From NCBI RefSeq assembly GCF_900129785.1, contig NZ_FSRC01000001.1:2294001-2358000 (forward strand): a stretch of 64,000 bases of DNA, written 5' to 3'. The stretch's first letter is position 1, and each line of letters begins with the position of its first letter. A model generated the notes under the pieces. The model did not search any database. It saw only the letters and a program-made list of their open reading frames with translations, and had not been told where the DNA came from. This DNA comes from Algoriphagus halophilus. Its GTDB lineage: Bacteria; Bacteroidota; Bacteroidia; Cytophagales; Cyclobacteriaceae. Of the stretch, positions 56,203 to 64,000 are shown piece by piece. The translations under genes were made by a program, and so were the position numbers.

Positions 56203-57201
56203 ATGAATTCAGGCATCTTCTGCATTTCCTTAGACTTCGAACTACTATGGGGCATTTTTGACAAAGTGGGAATGAATTTCAGTCCAAAATACTTCGAGCA
56301 TACCCGGCAGATAGTTCCTGATATGTTGGATGTTTTTGCTAAAAACCAAGTCCAAGCTACCTGGGCTACTGTGGGGATGCTGTTTGCAGAAAACGAAGAG
56401 GAATGGATGGCATATGCTCCAATGCAAAAACCTTCCTATCGGGACCCGAAGTTATCTGCATATGAATTTGCTCGCAGCTATGGCTTGAATCCCCAAGTTC
56501 ATTTTGCACCTGAACTGATCCAACAAATCATTGATACCCCAGGCCAAGAACTTGGCTCGCATACTTTCGCCCATTACTACACCTTAATGCGGGGACAAAG
56601 TCCTGAGCAATTCCGCCAGGACCTTCAGGCATCACAGAAAATCTCTCAGGATAAATTTGGAATCACTTTGAAATCATTGGTATTTCCAAGGAACCACATT
56701 AATGAGCTCTACTTACCTATTTGTCTGGAGGAAGGTTATACTCAAGCTAGAAGCAATCCCAAAAGCTGGTTCTGGCAAGAAACGCAACATGAGGATTTAA
56801 GTAAAAAATGGTTTAGATCTGCAGACTGCTTTATGCCTATTGGAAAAAATACTTCCTTCAAAAAAAGTGAATTGAAGATTTATCCCAATGAGCCTTTGTT
56901 AATTCCAGCTTCCAGGATCTTAAGGCCCATCTCAAAAAACAACAACCTGTTCAATTCTGTAAGGCTTTCAAGGATCAAGTCAGAAATGAGCTTTGCCGCA
57001 GAAAACCAAGAGATTTATCACCTGTGGTGGCATCCGCATAATTTCGCTAATGACCCTATCCAATCCATGATAGAACTGGATGAAATCATGGATCATTTCC
57101 AGCAATTAAAATCTGAATTTGGAATGAGAAGTCTGAATATGAAGGAAATAGGAGACTTGGTTGCAAAAGAATCAGAAAAAAGTCTCCAATCCATCAATTG
57201 A
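56203..57201 (+). CDS. NodB-type polysaccharide deacetylase
   Basis: 332 aa, no clear signal peptide, so probably cytoplasmic. Motif 1 is FCISLDFELLWG, which carries the catalytic-site Asp; TWATVGMLF follows. Motif 2 is GSHTFAHYYT, the HxxxH zinc pair, and LWWHPHNFA is the C-terminal His motif. This is the CE4 family in the variant common in exopolysaccharide clusters. It would remove acetyl groups from a sugar intermediate. ATG at 56203, first gene of the right-hand glycan region, followed by a GT4 gene after 75 bp. Confidence 0.88.
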   Translation: MNSGIFCISLDFELLWGIFDKVGMNFSPKYFEHTRQIVPDMLDVFAKNQVQATWATVGMLFAENEEEWMAYAPMQKPSYRDPKLSAYEFARSYGLNPQVHFAPELIQQIIDTPGQELGSHTFAHYYTLMRGQSPEQFRQDLQASQKISQDKFGITLKSLVFPRNHINELYLPICLEEGYTQARSNPKSWFWQETQHEDLSKKWFRSADCFMPIGKNTSFKKSELKIYPNEPLLIPASRILRPISKNNNLFNSVRLSRIKSEMSFAAENQEIYHLWWHPHNFANDPIQSMIELDEIMDHFQQLKSEFGMRSLNMKEIGDLVAKESEKSLQSIN

Positions 57202-57237
57202 CAAAAGGGGTCAGGAGTGGAATTTTACCCGCACTCC

Positions 57238-57272
57238 TTTGGGTGGAGTATAATGTCTTTTTTATAATTTTG
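57238..57272 (+). promoter_or_regulatory. Bacteroidota-type promoter before the GT4 gene at 57277
   Basis: TTG at 57239-57241 and TAATTTTG at 57265-57272 match the TTG/TAnnTTTG consensus with a 23-nt gap, at the upper end of the usual range. The expected start of transcription is close to 57278, so the GTG at 57277 may not be the real start codon. Confidence 0.45.
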
Positions 57273-57276
57273 GCCG

Positions 57277-58476
57277 GTGAAGGAACTAGCTACTTTCTTA
57301 ATTTCCAGTTTGCCTTCTTCCCTATCAAAAACCCAAAAAAAATTGAATAAAAAAATAAAGGTATTACACTTGATCAAAAGTCTAGGAAGAGGAGGGGCAG
57401 AAAAGTTAATTCCTGAAACAGCCTTGGTACATAATCAAGAGCAATTTGAATTTCATTGTCTTTACTTTTACCACCAAGAAAACAACATTATCGATGAGCT
57501 TGAAAATGCGGGTATTCAAGTTCATTTAATCCCTTCTGGAAACTTAGGATTGTTTTTTCGGGTCAACAAAGTACGCAACTTTATCATTTCCAATGGATTC
57601 GACATTATCCATGCACACTTGCCATGGGCTGGAATAATGGCGAGATCTGTAGGTAGGAATCTGAACATCCCCATCGTGTATACTGAACACAATACCTGGG
57701 AAAGGTACAATAAGCTTTCCTACTGGGGCAATAGAATTAGCTTCAAAAAACAAGATGTGGCCATTGCAGTATCCAATGAAGTAGCCCTATCCATGCGACT
57801 CAATTCCATATGGGACCCTTATCAACGGGGAGGCAGAATGAAATTAAGAGTCATTCAAAACGGGGTGAATACGGAGGTGTTCAAAAGAGTGAAAATAGAA
57901 TCCATTACCCGTGAGAAAATTGGAATACCTCCAGATGCAACAGTTGTTGGGATCGTTGCAGTTTTCAGGGATCAAAAACGCCTATGGCTTTGGGTGGAAG
58001 TGGCGTTGAAAATCCTAGAAAAATGCTCAAATACCCATTTTATCCTGGTGGGCGATGGAGAGTGGAGAGAGAGGCTGGAAGACCAGATCCTTAAATCCGG
58101 AAAAGAAAATCAGTTTCATTTAGTGGGAGTTCAAAAAAATGTAATTCCATTTTTATCCATGATGGATATTTACTTGAGCACCTCAGAATTTGAAGGATTA
58201 CCTATTGCAATGTTGGAAGCCATGTCTTGTCATGTACCTGTGGTAGCCACAAGAGCAGGTGGAATTGGAGAGGTAATCCAACATGGGGTTCAGGGGTATT
58301 TAACGGAAATAGAGGACTGGAAGGAATTGACTCCGCATGCCATCAAACTCATTAAAAATCCAGCACTTCGGCAAAAAATGGCAGATGCCGCCAGAGCTAG
58401 GGTAATCCAAGGATTTAGTATGAAAAGGATGGTAGAAGAACTGGAAGAAATTTACAAGGACACCGCAGGTAAATAA
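57277..58476 (+). CDS. GT4-family glycosyltransferase
   Basis: 399 aa if it starts at the GTG at 57277. A TTG at 57343, just before KKIKVLHLIKSLGRGGAEK, would give a more typical GT4 N-terminus and fit the predicted promoter better. GRGGAEKL is the acceptor-domain glycine loop, QNGVNTEVF and FRDQKRLWLWVEVAL start the donor domain, and EGLPIAMLEAMSCHVPVVATRAGG holds the E-x7-E motif. Expected to transfer a sugar to a lipid-linked glycan in the cytoplasm. Confidence 0.88.
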   Translation: MKELATFLISSLPSSLSKTQKKLNKKIKVLHLIKSLGRGGAEKLIPETALVHNQEQFEFHCLYFYHQENNIIDELENAGIQVHLIPSGNLGLFFRVNKVRNFIISNGFDIIHAHLPWAGIMARSVGRNLNIPIVYTEHNTWERYNKLSYWGNRISFKKQDVAIAVSNEVALSMRLNSIWDPYQRGGRMKLRVIQNGVNTEVFKRVKIESITREKIGIPPDATVVGIVAVFRDQKRLWLWVEVALKILEKCSNTHFILVGDGEWRERLEDQILKSGKENQFHLVGVQKNVIPFLSMMDIYLSTSEFEGLPIAMLEAMSCHVPVVATRAGGIGEVIQHGVQGYLTEIEDWKELTPHAIKLIKNPALRQKMADAARARVIQGFSMKRMVEELEEIYKDTAGK

Positions 58477-58714
58477 TCAGACTTAAAAAAATTAGAATCT
58501 CATGATATAGAAAGACAACTAAGACACATTTTCATGGTTTCTTTCGTCAGTTAGTATTCTTAGCTAATTAGGAATACCTCACTTCCAATCAAATATTCAG
58601 GTCCTAAAAGCTAAAGATCGGGACAATCAGATGGAAGATAGAAATGGATTTTAAAAATCCTGCAATCTACTATCCTATCTAATTCAGAAAAGAAAATAGA
58701 AAGCGGTTAACCTC

Positions 58715-59938
58715 CTATTGCTCCATCAACTCCGCCTCAGCAATACGCTTCCTCTCCTCCTCCACAATGCGGTTGTAAATCTCTCCACGTTTTTTAATCC
58801 GGTTGATCTTCTGCCAGTCCATAAAGGCGACTACCACAAAAAGCATAAAATACATGATCTGTGATTTTTGGCGGATGATGATCCCCAAATTGGACATCAC
58901 ATAGGTCATGGAGATGGAGATGGAAATAAATACCACTGCCGACATCTTGACCATCGCAGGGGCTTCCTTGATGTAGGTAATAAAATCTTTTCTTAGGATT
59001 TTACTAAACATGTAGATATACAAAGCATTTTCAAAAGAAATAGCAATGCCCAAGGCATTAGGGGAATCCACAAATAAGGGTCGAAACCAAAAAGTAAAGA
59101 GTTTCATCGGTAAACTATAGGAACCCATATCTACAGCTGAACCTGCTGCTTGCAATCTTTGCCTATTTAATTCTGATTCCTCTTCAAAACTATCCACTAA
59201 GTTATTAGGGTCATATCCTAAATAAACTATTAAATCTTCATAGACATAAATACTCATTCCGATTGCAAACACAACCACCATGTACTTCTGGTATAGAGGA
59301 ACTTTTTCTTTACCCATCACAAACCCTACCCCCATACCAATTAAGATCGCAAAAAGAATATGTGGCCGTACCATATAGCACAAAAAGCTTCCAAAAATAA
59401 TGTGAGGTATTCTTTTTGCCGGCCAGGATAACCCATAGACCAAGAAACCTATTCCTGCAAAAATCACCGCTCCTTTCCCCAAAGAAGCAGTCCAGAAATG
59501 CATATTGGGCAAAAACATAAAAATGGTAATCGCATCCCAACCTTCAAATTTGGGATTGAAACGCAGATTTTCCTTAAAGAATAGGTAAAAATAGACAAAA
59601 CCCCAAAACCCTAACCAAGTAGTTAGGAACATCATCATATCGTAATTAAACCCAAACCAACGAACCCAAGGAAATGCCAACCACTCAATAAAATCTGTGC
59701 CCTCAGAAAAAGCATCAAACCAACTTCTCCAATAAAATTTCGTTCGATTAAAATAGGTAATAGAGTCAGATCGATTGAATTGCCCATACGTCCAATAGAC
59801 CAAACCAAAAAACATATGGTACCAGAAAATCTGGTTCAGCATTCCAGCTTTCACCCATTTATGTTCCTTTTGGAGATTCCCAAGGATAGGTTGGCTAATG
59901 CCAAATAAAATCAATATGAGAACTACTGCACCAAGCAC
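58715..59938 (-). CDS. Polytopic membrane protein, possible polysaccharide polymerase
   Basis: 407 aa from a GTG at 59938. About 10 membrane segments with an aromatic-rich N-terminal half (FWYHMFFGLVYWTYGQF; FWGFVYFYLFFKENL) and a highly charged C-terminal tail (RIKKRGEIYNRIVEEERKRI). HFWTASLGKGAVIF and MVRPHILFAILIG are reminiscent of EpsG/Wzy-like proteins, but no family-defining motif is clear. Its place beside GT genes makes a glycan polymerase or transporter plausible. It is convergent with the GT4 gene at 57277 and precedes no gene on the minus strand. Confidence 0.7.
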   Translation of the reverse strand: MLGAVVLILILFGISQPILGNLQKEHKWVKAGMLNQIFWYHMFFGLVYWTYGQFNRSDSITYFNRTKFYWRSWFDAFSEGTDFIEWLAFPWVRWFGFNYDMMMFLTTWLGFWGFVYFYLFFKENLRFNPKFEGWDAITIFMFLPNMHFWTASLGKGAVIFAGIGFLVYGLSWPAKRIPHIIFGSFLCYMVRPHILFAILIGMGVGFVMGKEKVPLYQKYMVVVFAIGMSIYVYEDLIVYLGYDPNNLVDSFEEESELNRQRLQAAGSAVDMGSYSLPMKLFTFWFRPLFVDSPNALGIAISFENALYIYMFSKILRKDFITYIKEAPAMVKMSAVVFISISISMTYVMSNLGIIIRQKSQIMYFMLFVVVAFMDWQKINRIKKRGEIYNRIVEEERKRIAEAELMEQ

Positions 59939-60018
59939 TCTTTGAATTTATTGTTTGAATTATTTTCCAATTTTAATTTATAGATATTCCTTTTTGAAAC
60001 TTCCTACTTTCCCTAAAA

Positions 60019-61104
60019 TCAAATAGACAAAGCCGTAACTACTCTCAAATAAAACTTCTCAAATTGAGTTGTAATATTTTCGATAGAATAATTTTCATTG
60101 ATCAGCTGAAAAGCCTGATCAAGTATATTCTCCTTTTTTAATTCATCCATTTGATGTACTTCTAAGATTGATTTAATAAATGCATTTTTGTCACATTTGG
60201 AAATCAACCACCCTGTTTCCTCAGTCAAAACTTCAGAAACTCCTCCAACATCATATGCAATAACCGGAATTTTATTTGCAAATGCTTCTAGGATTACAGC
60301 AGGTAATCCCTCTATTTTACTTGGAAGAAGGATAATTGAATTTCTGGGTATAACCTCAAAAGGCTTGGGAACAATGCCCTTAAAAATGACTGAATCTTTC
60401 AAATTCATTTTTTTTACTTGATTTTCGATTGAAGCCTTTTTTGGCCCCTCTCCAAACAGCCACAATTTTAACGTCGGATATTGGGATTGAACTTCTGAAA
60501 AAATATCCATCAATTCCGAGTGATTTTTTTCGAATGTAAACCCTCCTATATGAACTAACAAGGGGTTTTCGGTTTTAATAAAATATGACTTTGATTTAGG
60601 AATTTCTATTCCTATTGGAATTACTTCATGTGCTTTATTAAAATAAAAAATAGAATTGAAATCTGATTTTGAATTAGAACTAACTGAAATTATACCGTCT
60701 ATCTGATTATACAGGTATTTATTAAAATTCTTAATTAATGGACTCTGGATGTACTGACTTATTTGAGAAGCGTTTCTGAAAATCAAGGGTGTTTTCCACC
60801 CAAAAAGTTTCTTGGATAAAACAGTGAATTTTAAAGTATCAGCCGCATTAGCCTGTATAAGATCAGGATTTTCGGTTTTAATTAATTCTGCAAATTGGCT
60901 CCATGCTCTAAGATCCCAAAGCCTGTTTTTAATAGATCTTTTTAAATGAATCTGTTGTCCTGAAAAAGGTAAATCAAAATTCCCTTCAAAGAGAGAAATT
61001 AGAATGACATCATGCCCTAATTCTTTCAACTTTCCAGAAAGAAGGCAAGTAAAAAACTCAACTCCTCTTGCCTGGGGCTTTTGTATGACCTGGAAAATTT
61101 TCAT
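60019..61104 (-). CDS. GT4-family glycosyltransferase
   Basis: 361 aa, ATG at 61104, overlapping the stop of the formyltransferase-like gene (ATGA). The N-terminus (MKIFQVIQKPQARGVEFFTC) fits the acceptor domain. The donor domain shows HIGGFTFEKNHSELMDIF and EGLPAVILEAFANKIPVIAYDVGG with E-x7-E. It is distinctly A+T-rich relative to the other GT genes. Probably one of the enzymes building the second surface glycan. Confidence 0.9.
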   Translation of the reverse strand: MKIFQVIQKPQARGVEFFTCLLSGKLKELGHDVILISLFEGNFDLPFSGQQIHLKRSIKNRLWDLRAWSQFAELIKTENPDLIQANAADTLKFTVLSKKLFGWKTPLIFRNASQISQYIQSPLIKNFNKYLYNQIDGIISVSSNSKSDFNSIFYFNKAHEVIPIGIEIPKSKSYFIKTENPLLVHIGGFTFEKNHSELMDIFSEVQSQYPTLKLWLFGEGPKKASIENQVKKMNLKDSVIFKGIVPKPFEVIPRNSIILLPSKIEGLPAVILEAFANKIPVIAYDVGGVSEVLTEETGWLISKCDKNAFIKSILEVHQMDELKKENILDQAFQLINENYSIENITTQFEKFYLRVVTALSI

Positions 61105-62735
61105 TTTCTATAGTAAGCGTCTGAGAAGACCCACTCTTCCGTAAAATTAAATGTATGGGCACCCAGTTGCTTTTTTGAACTATCTGGCTCTAGGACTGCC
61201 ACAGTATCTTCTTTATATTCTTCTGGAGTAAGATTCAAAATCTTCTGAATTTTTACTCTATGCCCATACCTCAAACCTGAATCCTGAGCAGGTCTAAATA
61301 ATTTTTCTCCATTTTTAAAAATCCTTCCAGCAGGCCTAGAACAATTAACATCTGACACTATAGGATTCAATGAATGGGCGATCCATTTTGGTTCTAATAA
61401 ACTTGGTGAATAATAGGCATATAATTCTACAAAGGCTGAAGTACCTTGGTGAGGACTCTGGTTCACAAATAACCAATACTTATCTTCTACTTTTATAAGT
61501 GTGGGATCATAAGCTTCTCCTTCAAAAAACACTCCTACCTTGGTCCATTTAAAAGGGAAATCTAAAGCTTTGTAAATAAATAGCTTTCCTACTTCTCCCG
61601 ATTCTGGGATCAAATAAAACTCATTATTTTCTTCCCAAATAAAAGGATAGGAAAGATGCCATTTTTCCTCCAATACAACTTTTGGATCTATCATTTTCTT
61701 TCCATCCCATTCTGCAACAGAAATTCTTCCCTTATTGGAATTGTAATCAAAATCTTCAAAAAACACCCAGGTCTTTTTATCTTTTTCTATTGGAAAAGGA
61801 TCTGCCCAGAAAGATCCATTTGAAAGTAAACCTTTTGGAGGTTTAATGGAATGGAAATTAATGACACTCAAATTTGATAAAACATTTCCCTCATTTCTAG
61901 CCACTACTATTTCCCAGTAAGGTTTTTTAAATCCCTCTTTTATTTTCCTGAATATATTTCTGAAAGTAAGATCAGTAGCCAAAATCGCCATCTTTCCTGA
62001 GGCTGGAGGTGTTAAAAGTGGTACCTCTGACTTTATCGGGACTTGATTACTATGTATTTCTTTTTCCCATTTATCAATTCCTTTGGTATTGATTTGACGG
62101 ATAACACGAGGGATAATAAAACTAGAGAGCCAGAAAATTTTATTCGCATTTCTCTGTACGGAGAGCGGATCTGTTTGTGAAAAGGATTTATACAAAACTT
62201 GACCATCATCAAGTTTTTCAGATAATCTTTGAAGAATCAACCCTGTAGTTTCCTTTTTCAACATTACTTCCCAAAATCCTGGGGGGCCTCCTTTGTAGAA
62301 TTGATTGTCACCATGATGGAAAGACCAGACTCCCAGTTTGGGGATAAGGAGAATTTTTCCCCTAAGTATTCTGAATCCAAAACGAACAATAATATCTGGA
62401 TTCAGGGCACTGATTTTATCCAGATCTTCTTTTTGAAAGTAATCCGAATACTTCTTTTGAATTGGCGTAATTGGAAGAGAAGGAATATCCCAACCTTTTA
62501 TATTCCTGATATCTTCTTGTGCAAATGCATCAGGAGATTTCAAAAATAATTTCCTGTCTATTGCTCTAAACAAGCGGTACAGGAATGGGGATTTCTTGCC
62601 GCTGGATTTAGGTTTTTGATTAATAACAGCTAAAACTAATTCAGTATTTCTTTCTTTGAGTATTTGTTCAATTGCCTCGAAGACCCAAGCTGCAACAATA
62701 AAGGAATCCAACAAAAGAATTATTCTAATCTTCAC
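61101..62735 (-). CDS. Formyltransferase-like domain fused to a beta-propeller (GINT1-N-like)
   Basis: 544 aa, GTG start at 62735, overlapping the preceding gene by 11 bp. Residues about 1-235 match the formyltransferase N-terminal fold: NPDIIVRFGFRILRGKIL, then WSFHHGDNQFYKGGPPGFWE and SEKLDDGQVLYK. The catalytic His and Asp of Fmt-type enzymes are present, but the Asn that normally precedes the His by two residues is Ser (WSFH). Residues about 285-540 are a five-bladed-propeller-like domain with SFWADPFPIEKD, FEDFDYNSNKGRI, HLSYPFIWEENNEFYLIPES and SRPAGRIF, resembling the N-terminal domain of plant GINT1. This combination recurs in capsule-type clusters. It likely modifies an amino sugar with a formyl or other acyl group; donor uncertain. 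Confidence 0.82.
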   Translation of the reverse strand: MKIRIILLLDSFIVAAWVFEAIEQILKERNTELVLAVINQKPKSSGKKSPFLYRLFRAIDRKLFLKSPDAFAQEDIRNIKGWDIPSLPITPIQKKYSDYFQKEDLDKISALNPDIIVRFGFRILRGKILLIPKLGVWSFHHGDNQFYKGGPPGFWEVMLKKETTGLILQRLSEKLDDGQVLYKSFSQTDPLSVQRNANKIFWLSSFIIPRVIRQINTKGIDKWEKEIHSNQVPIKSEVPLLTPPASGKMAILATDLTFRNIFRKIKEGFKKPYWEIVVARNEGNVLSNLSVINFHSIKPPKGLLSNGSFWADPFPIEKDKKTWVFFEDFDYNSNKGRISVAEWDGKKMIDPKVVLEEKWHLSYPFIWEENNEFYLIPESGEVGKLFIYKALDFPFKWTKVGVFFEGEAYDPTLIKVEDKYWLFVNQSPHQGTSAFVELYAYYSPSLLEPKWIAHSLNPIVSDVNCSRPAGRIFKNGEKLFRPAQDSGLRYGHRVKIQKILNLTPEEYKEDTVAVLEPDSSKKQLGAHTFNFTEEWVFSDAYYRK

Positions 62736-63960
62736 TTCTTAAGTTTTGATAGATTTTATGCAATGTTTGTTCGTATTGGATAGCAATTTTCTCAATATCA
62801 AACCTGGCAATAGCTTCCTCCCTAGCCTTTCTTCCTAATTCAGCCATATACTCAGGATTTTCTATGGCAAAAATCATCTGATTGGCTAATTGCTCCGAAT
62901 TTTGAACTTCAAAAATCAAAGCATTCTCAGTACTCACTGCCTCTAAGTTCATAGAAATATTTGAAGCAATAATAGAAATTCCTGCCATCATGGCTTCCAC
63001 CAATGTACCTGCAAAACCTTCATACCAACTAGGGAACAGAAAACAGTGGGCAGTGATCAGTGGGCAGTCCCGATAGCTACCGGGATCAGTAGTCAATGGA
63101 TAGTACCCATTTATTAGTGCAATATTTGGATTGGAGATTTTTCCGGGAAGAAAAATCGAGTCATTGAGATTTAAATCCTGAACTAGCTTTTCAAGCTCTG
63201 ATCTAAAAGGCCCTTCTCCAAAAATAGTCAAAGAACAATTTGGGTACTTTTCGATAACTATTGAAAAAGCATTTATTGCATCCTGAAAGCCTTTTCTTTC
63301 CAAGAGCCTACCATAAGAGATAAAATTAAAAGTTTTAGGACTCTCCTCTTGTTCTTTGGGGTTTTTCCCAGAAGGCCTTTCTCCATGAATTCTTACTTCT
63401 CTAAGTTTATCTGAAGTCCAGAAATTTTTAGGAATATTTCTGCCCCTATAAACCACTTCAATTTTATTCTCATTTAAACCCAAAGTCTTTATATGTGAAT
63501 CAGCTAATGCCCTAGCATTAGAAATCCAGAATTCCGGAATGGATGCAGTTATTTTATCCAGCCAATATACTATTTGATGCTTTATACCAGATTTGTCCTT
63601 CCATGCCAATTTGGAATAGCTATCATTTACAAGAGTACCAACTAATGGAACGCCAGTAATCCATGAAGCTAGGCGGGTGATTATATCAGCACGCCATAAA
63701 CTTGAGACCAGTAAATCTGGCTTTTCCTTATGGATCAAGCTAACCAATCTCCTTATTCCTAAAATTAGATGGTATTTCTCAGGAATATCCAAAAAAAATA
63801 GCCGAATACCGGCTCTTTGATATTCTCCTTTCAATTCATTTCTGGGATAGAAATAAACCAGGGAGGTGTCAAAATCTTTAGAAAATCTGGATAGTAGTTC
63901 TAGGTTACTGCGTTCAGTTCCAGCATTTATTAAAGCATCTTGAGTAAAAAGGAGTTTCAA
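62725..63960 (-). CDS. GT4-family glycosyltransferase carrying an in-frame repeat insertion
   Basis: 411 aa. The start is a TTG at 63960, the first codon after an in-frame stop, and gives the natural N-terminus MKLLFTQDALINAGTERS. The donor domain starts ISYGRLLERKGFQDAI, with FGEGPFRSELEKL and EGFAGTLVEAMMAGISIIASN (E-x7-E). Between ISNPNIALI and FLFPSWYEGF, where family members have only a few residues, about 22 extra residues are coded by a repeat element (63044-63109). The rest of the gene is intact, so the protein may still be active. It runs to the right edge of the window as the first gene of the minus-strand block. Confidence 0.9.
   Translation of the reverse strand: MKLLFTQDALINAGTERSNLELLSRFSKDFDTSLVYFYPRNELKGEYQRAGIRLFFLDIPEKYHLILGIRRLVSLIHKEKPDLLVSSLWRADIITRLASWITGVPLVGTLVNDSYSKLAWKDKSGIKHQIVYWLDKITASIPEFWISNARALADSHIKTLGLNENKIEVVYRGRNIPKNFWTSDKLREVRIHGERPSGKNPKEQEESPKTFNFISYGRLLERKGFQDAINAFSIVIEKYPNCSLTIFGEGPFRSELEKLVQDLNLNDSIFLPGKISNPNIALINGYYPLTTDPGSYRDCPLITAHCFLFPSWYEGFAGTLVEAMMAGISIIASNISMNLEAVSTENALIFEVQNSEQLANQMIFAIENPEYMAELGRKAREEAIARFDIEKIAIQYEQTLHKIYQNLRSED
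63044..63109. repeat. REP-like palindromic element inserted in a GT4 gene
   Basis: The core TCCCGATAGCTACCGGGA (63068-63085) is a near-perfect palindrome with one mismatch. On the left is a low-complexity CAGTGGGCAGTGATCAGTGGGCAG-type stretch in CAGTGGG units, and on the right a related CAGTAGTCAATGGATAGT stretch. The whole is about 66 bp, a multiple of three, and keeps the frame open. Such palindromes with CAGT-rich flanks occur as dispersed repeats in related genomes, as far as I recall. Confidence 0.75.
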
Positions 63961-64000
63961 GCTTTAAAGAAATGTTTTTATTAAGGTGGAAAAAGAATTA

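Noticed and set aside
58630..58660. Short palindrome GGATTTTAAAAATCC between the convergent genes
   Set aside because: It is short, wholly A+T-rich and without a loop or T tract of terminator type.
1..64000. tRNA, rRNA, insertion sequences, prophage genes
   Set aside because: None was recognised on either strand.

Overview
The window looks like a chromosomal segment of a Bacteroidota bacterium. Evidence is a SusC/SusD outer-membrane pair, two secreted proteins ending in type A C-terminal sorting domains of the type IX secretion system (T9SS), an FHS-family sugar transporter, lipoproteins with acidic residues after the lipobox cysteine, and few Shine-Dalgarno-like sites. The style of genes suggests Cytophagales, perhaps Cyclobacteriaceae; that placement is inference.

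Layout. (1) 2-1462: the 3' part of a large Ig-repeat T9SS-exported surface protein. (2) 1469-28637: sixteen minus-strand genes with gaps of at most 48 bp or short overlaps, apparently one exopolysaccharide operon. In transcription order it encodes GDP-L-fucose synthesis (manC, fcl, gmd), a two-protein NRPS/PKS assembly line with its own phosphopantetheinyl transferase, Wza-like export lipoprotein, Wzc-like tyrosine kinase/co-polymerase, Wzx flippase, a GT11 fucosyltransferase, a Wzy-like polymerase and five GT4-like glycosyltransferases. No initiating phosphoglycosyltransferase is present. (3) 28638-31088: two very A+T-rich intergenic stretches around one unrecognised 168-aa gene. (4) 31089-37619: a 2176-aa beta-helix protein with 13 Ig-like repeats and a T9SS signal, related in design to the protein at the left edge, so the operon lies between two such proteins. 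(5) 38219-54164: a lone ECF sigma factor, then a carbohydrate-use locus. On minus it has a ChbG/YdjC-like deacetylase, a BNR/sialidase-like protein and an unclassified propeller plus helical protein. Divergently on plus it has an FHS sugar transporter, an XylR-like regulator, a polytopic membrane protein of unknown role, a small protein, and SusC and SusD. (6) 54318-55616: an M28 peptidase lipoprotein. (7) 56203-63960: a second surface-glycan group with a NodB-type deacetylase, three GT4 enzymes, a polytopic membrane protein and a formyltransferase-like/propeller fusion.

How the parts may work together: in the main operon GDP-fucose feeds the GT11 enzyme, the GTs build a lipid-linked repeat unit, and Wzx, Wzy, Wzc and Wza flip, polymerise and export it. 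The assembly line has the layout A-PCP-KS-AT-ACP-degenerate aminotransferase followed by C-A-PCP-TE. It would join two amino-acid-like units through one malonate and release the product by thioesterase. Its position between sugar-nucleotide and export genes suggests, but does not prove, that its product decorates or travels with the polysaccharide. This is the strongest candidate for an undescribed system. Other points of note are loss of the PLP lysine in the aminotransferase domain, a palindromic repeat element inserted in frame in a glycosyltransferase, a fossil of a second XylR-like regulator, near-identical 279-bp repeats in the adhesin, and a candidate shared operator in the carbohydrate-use locus.
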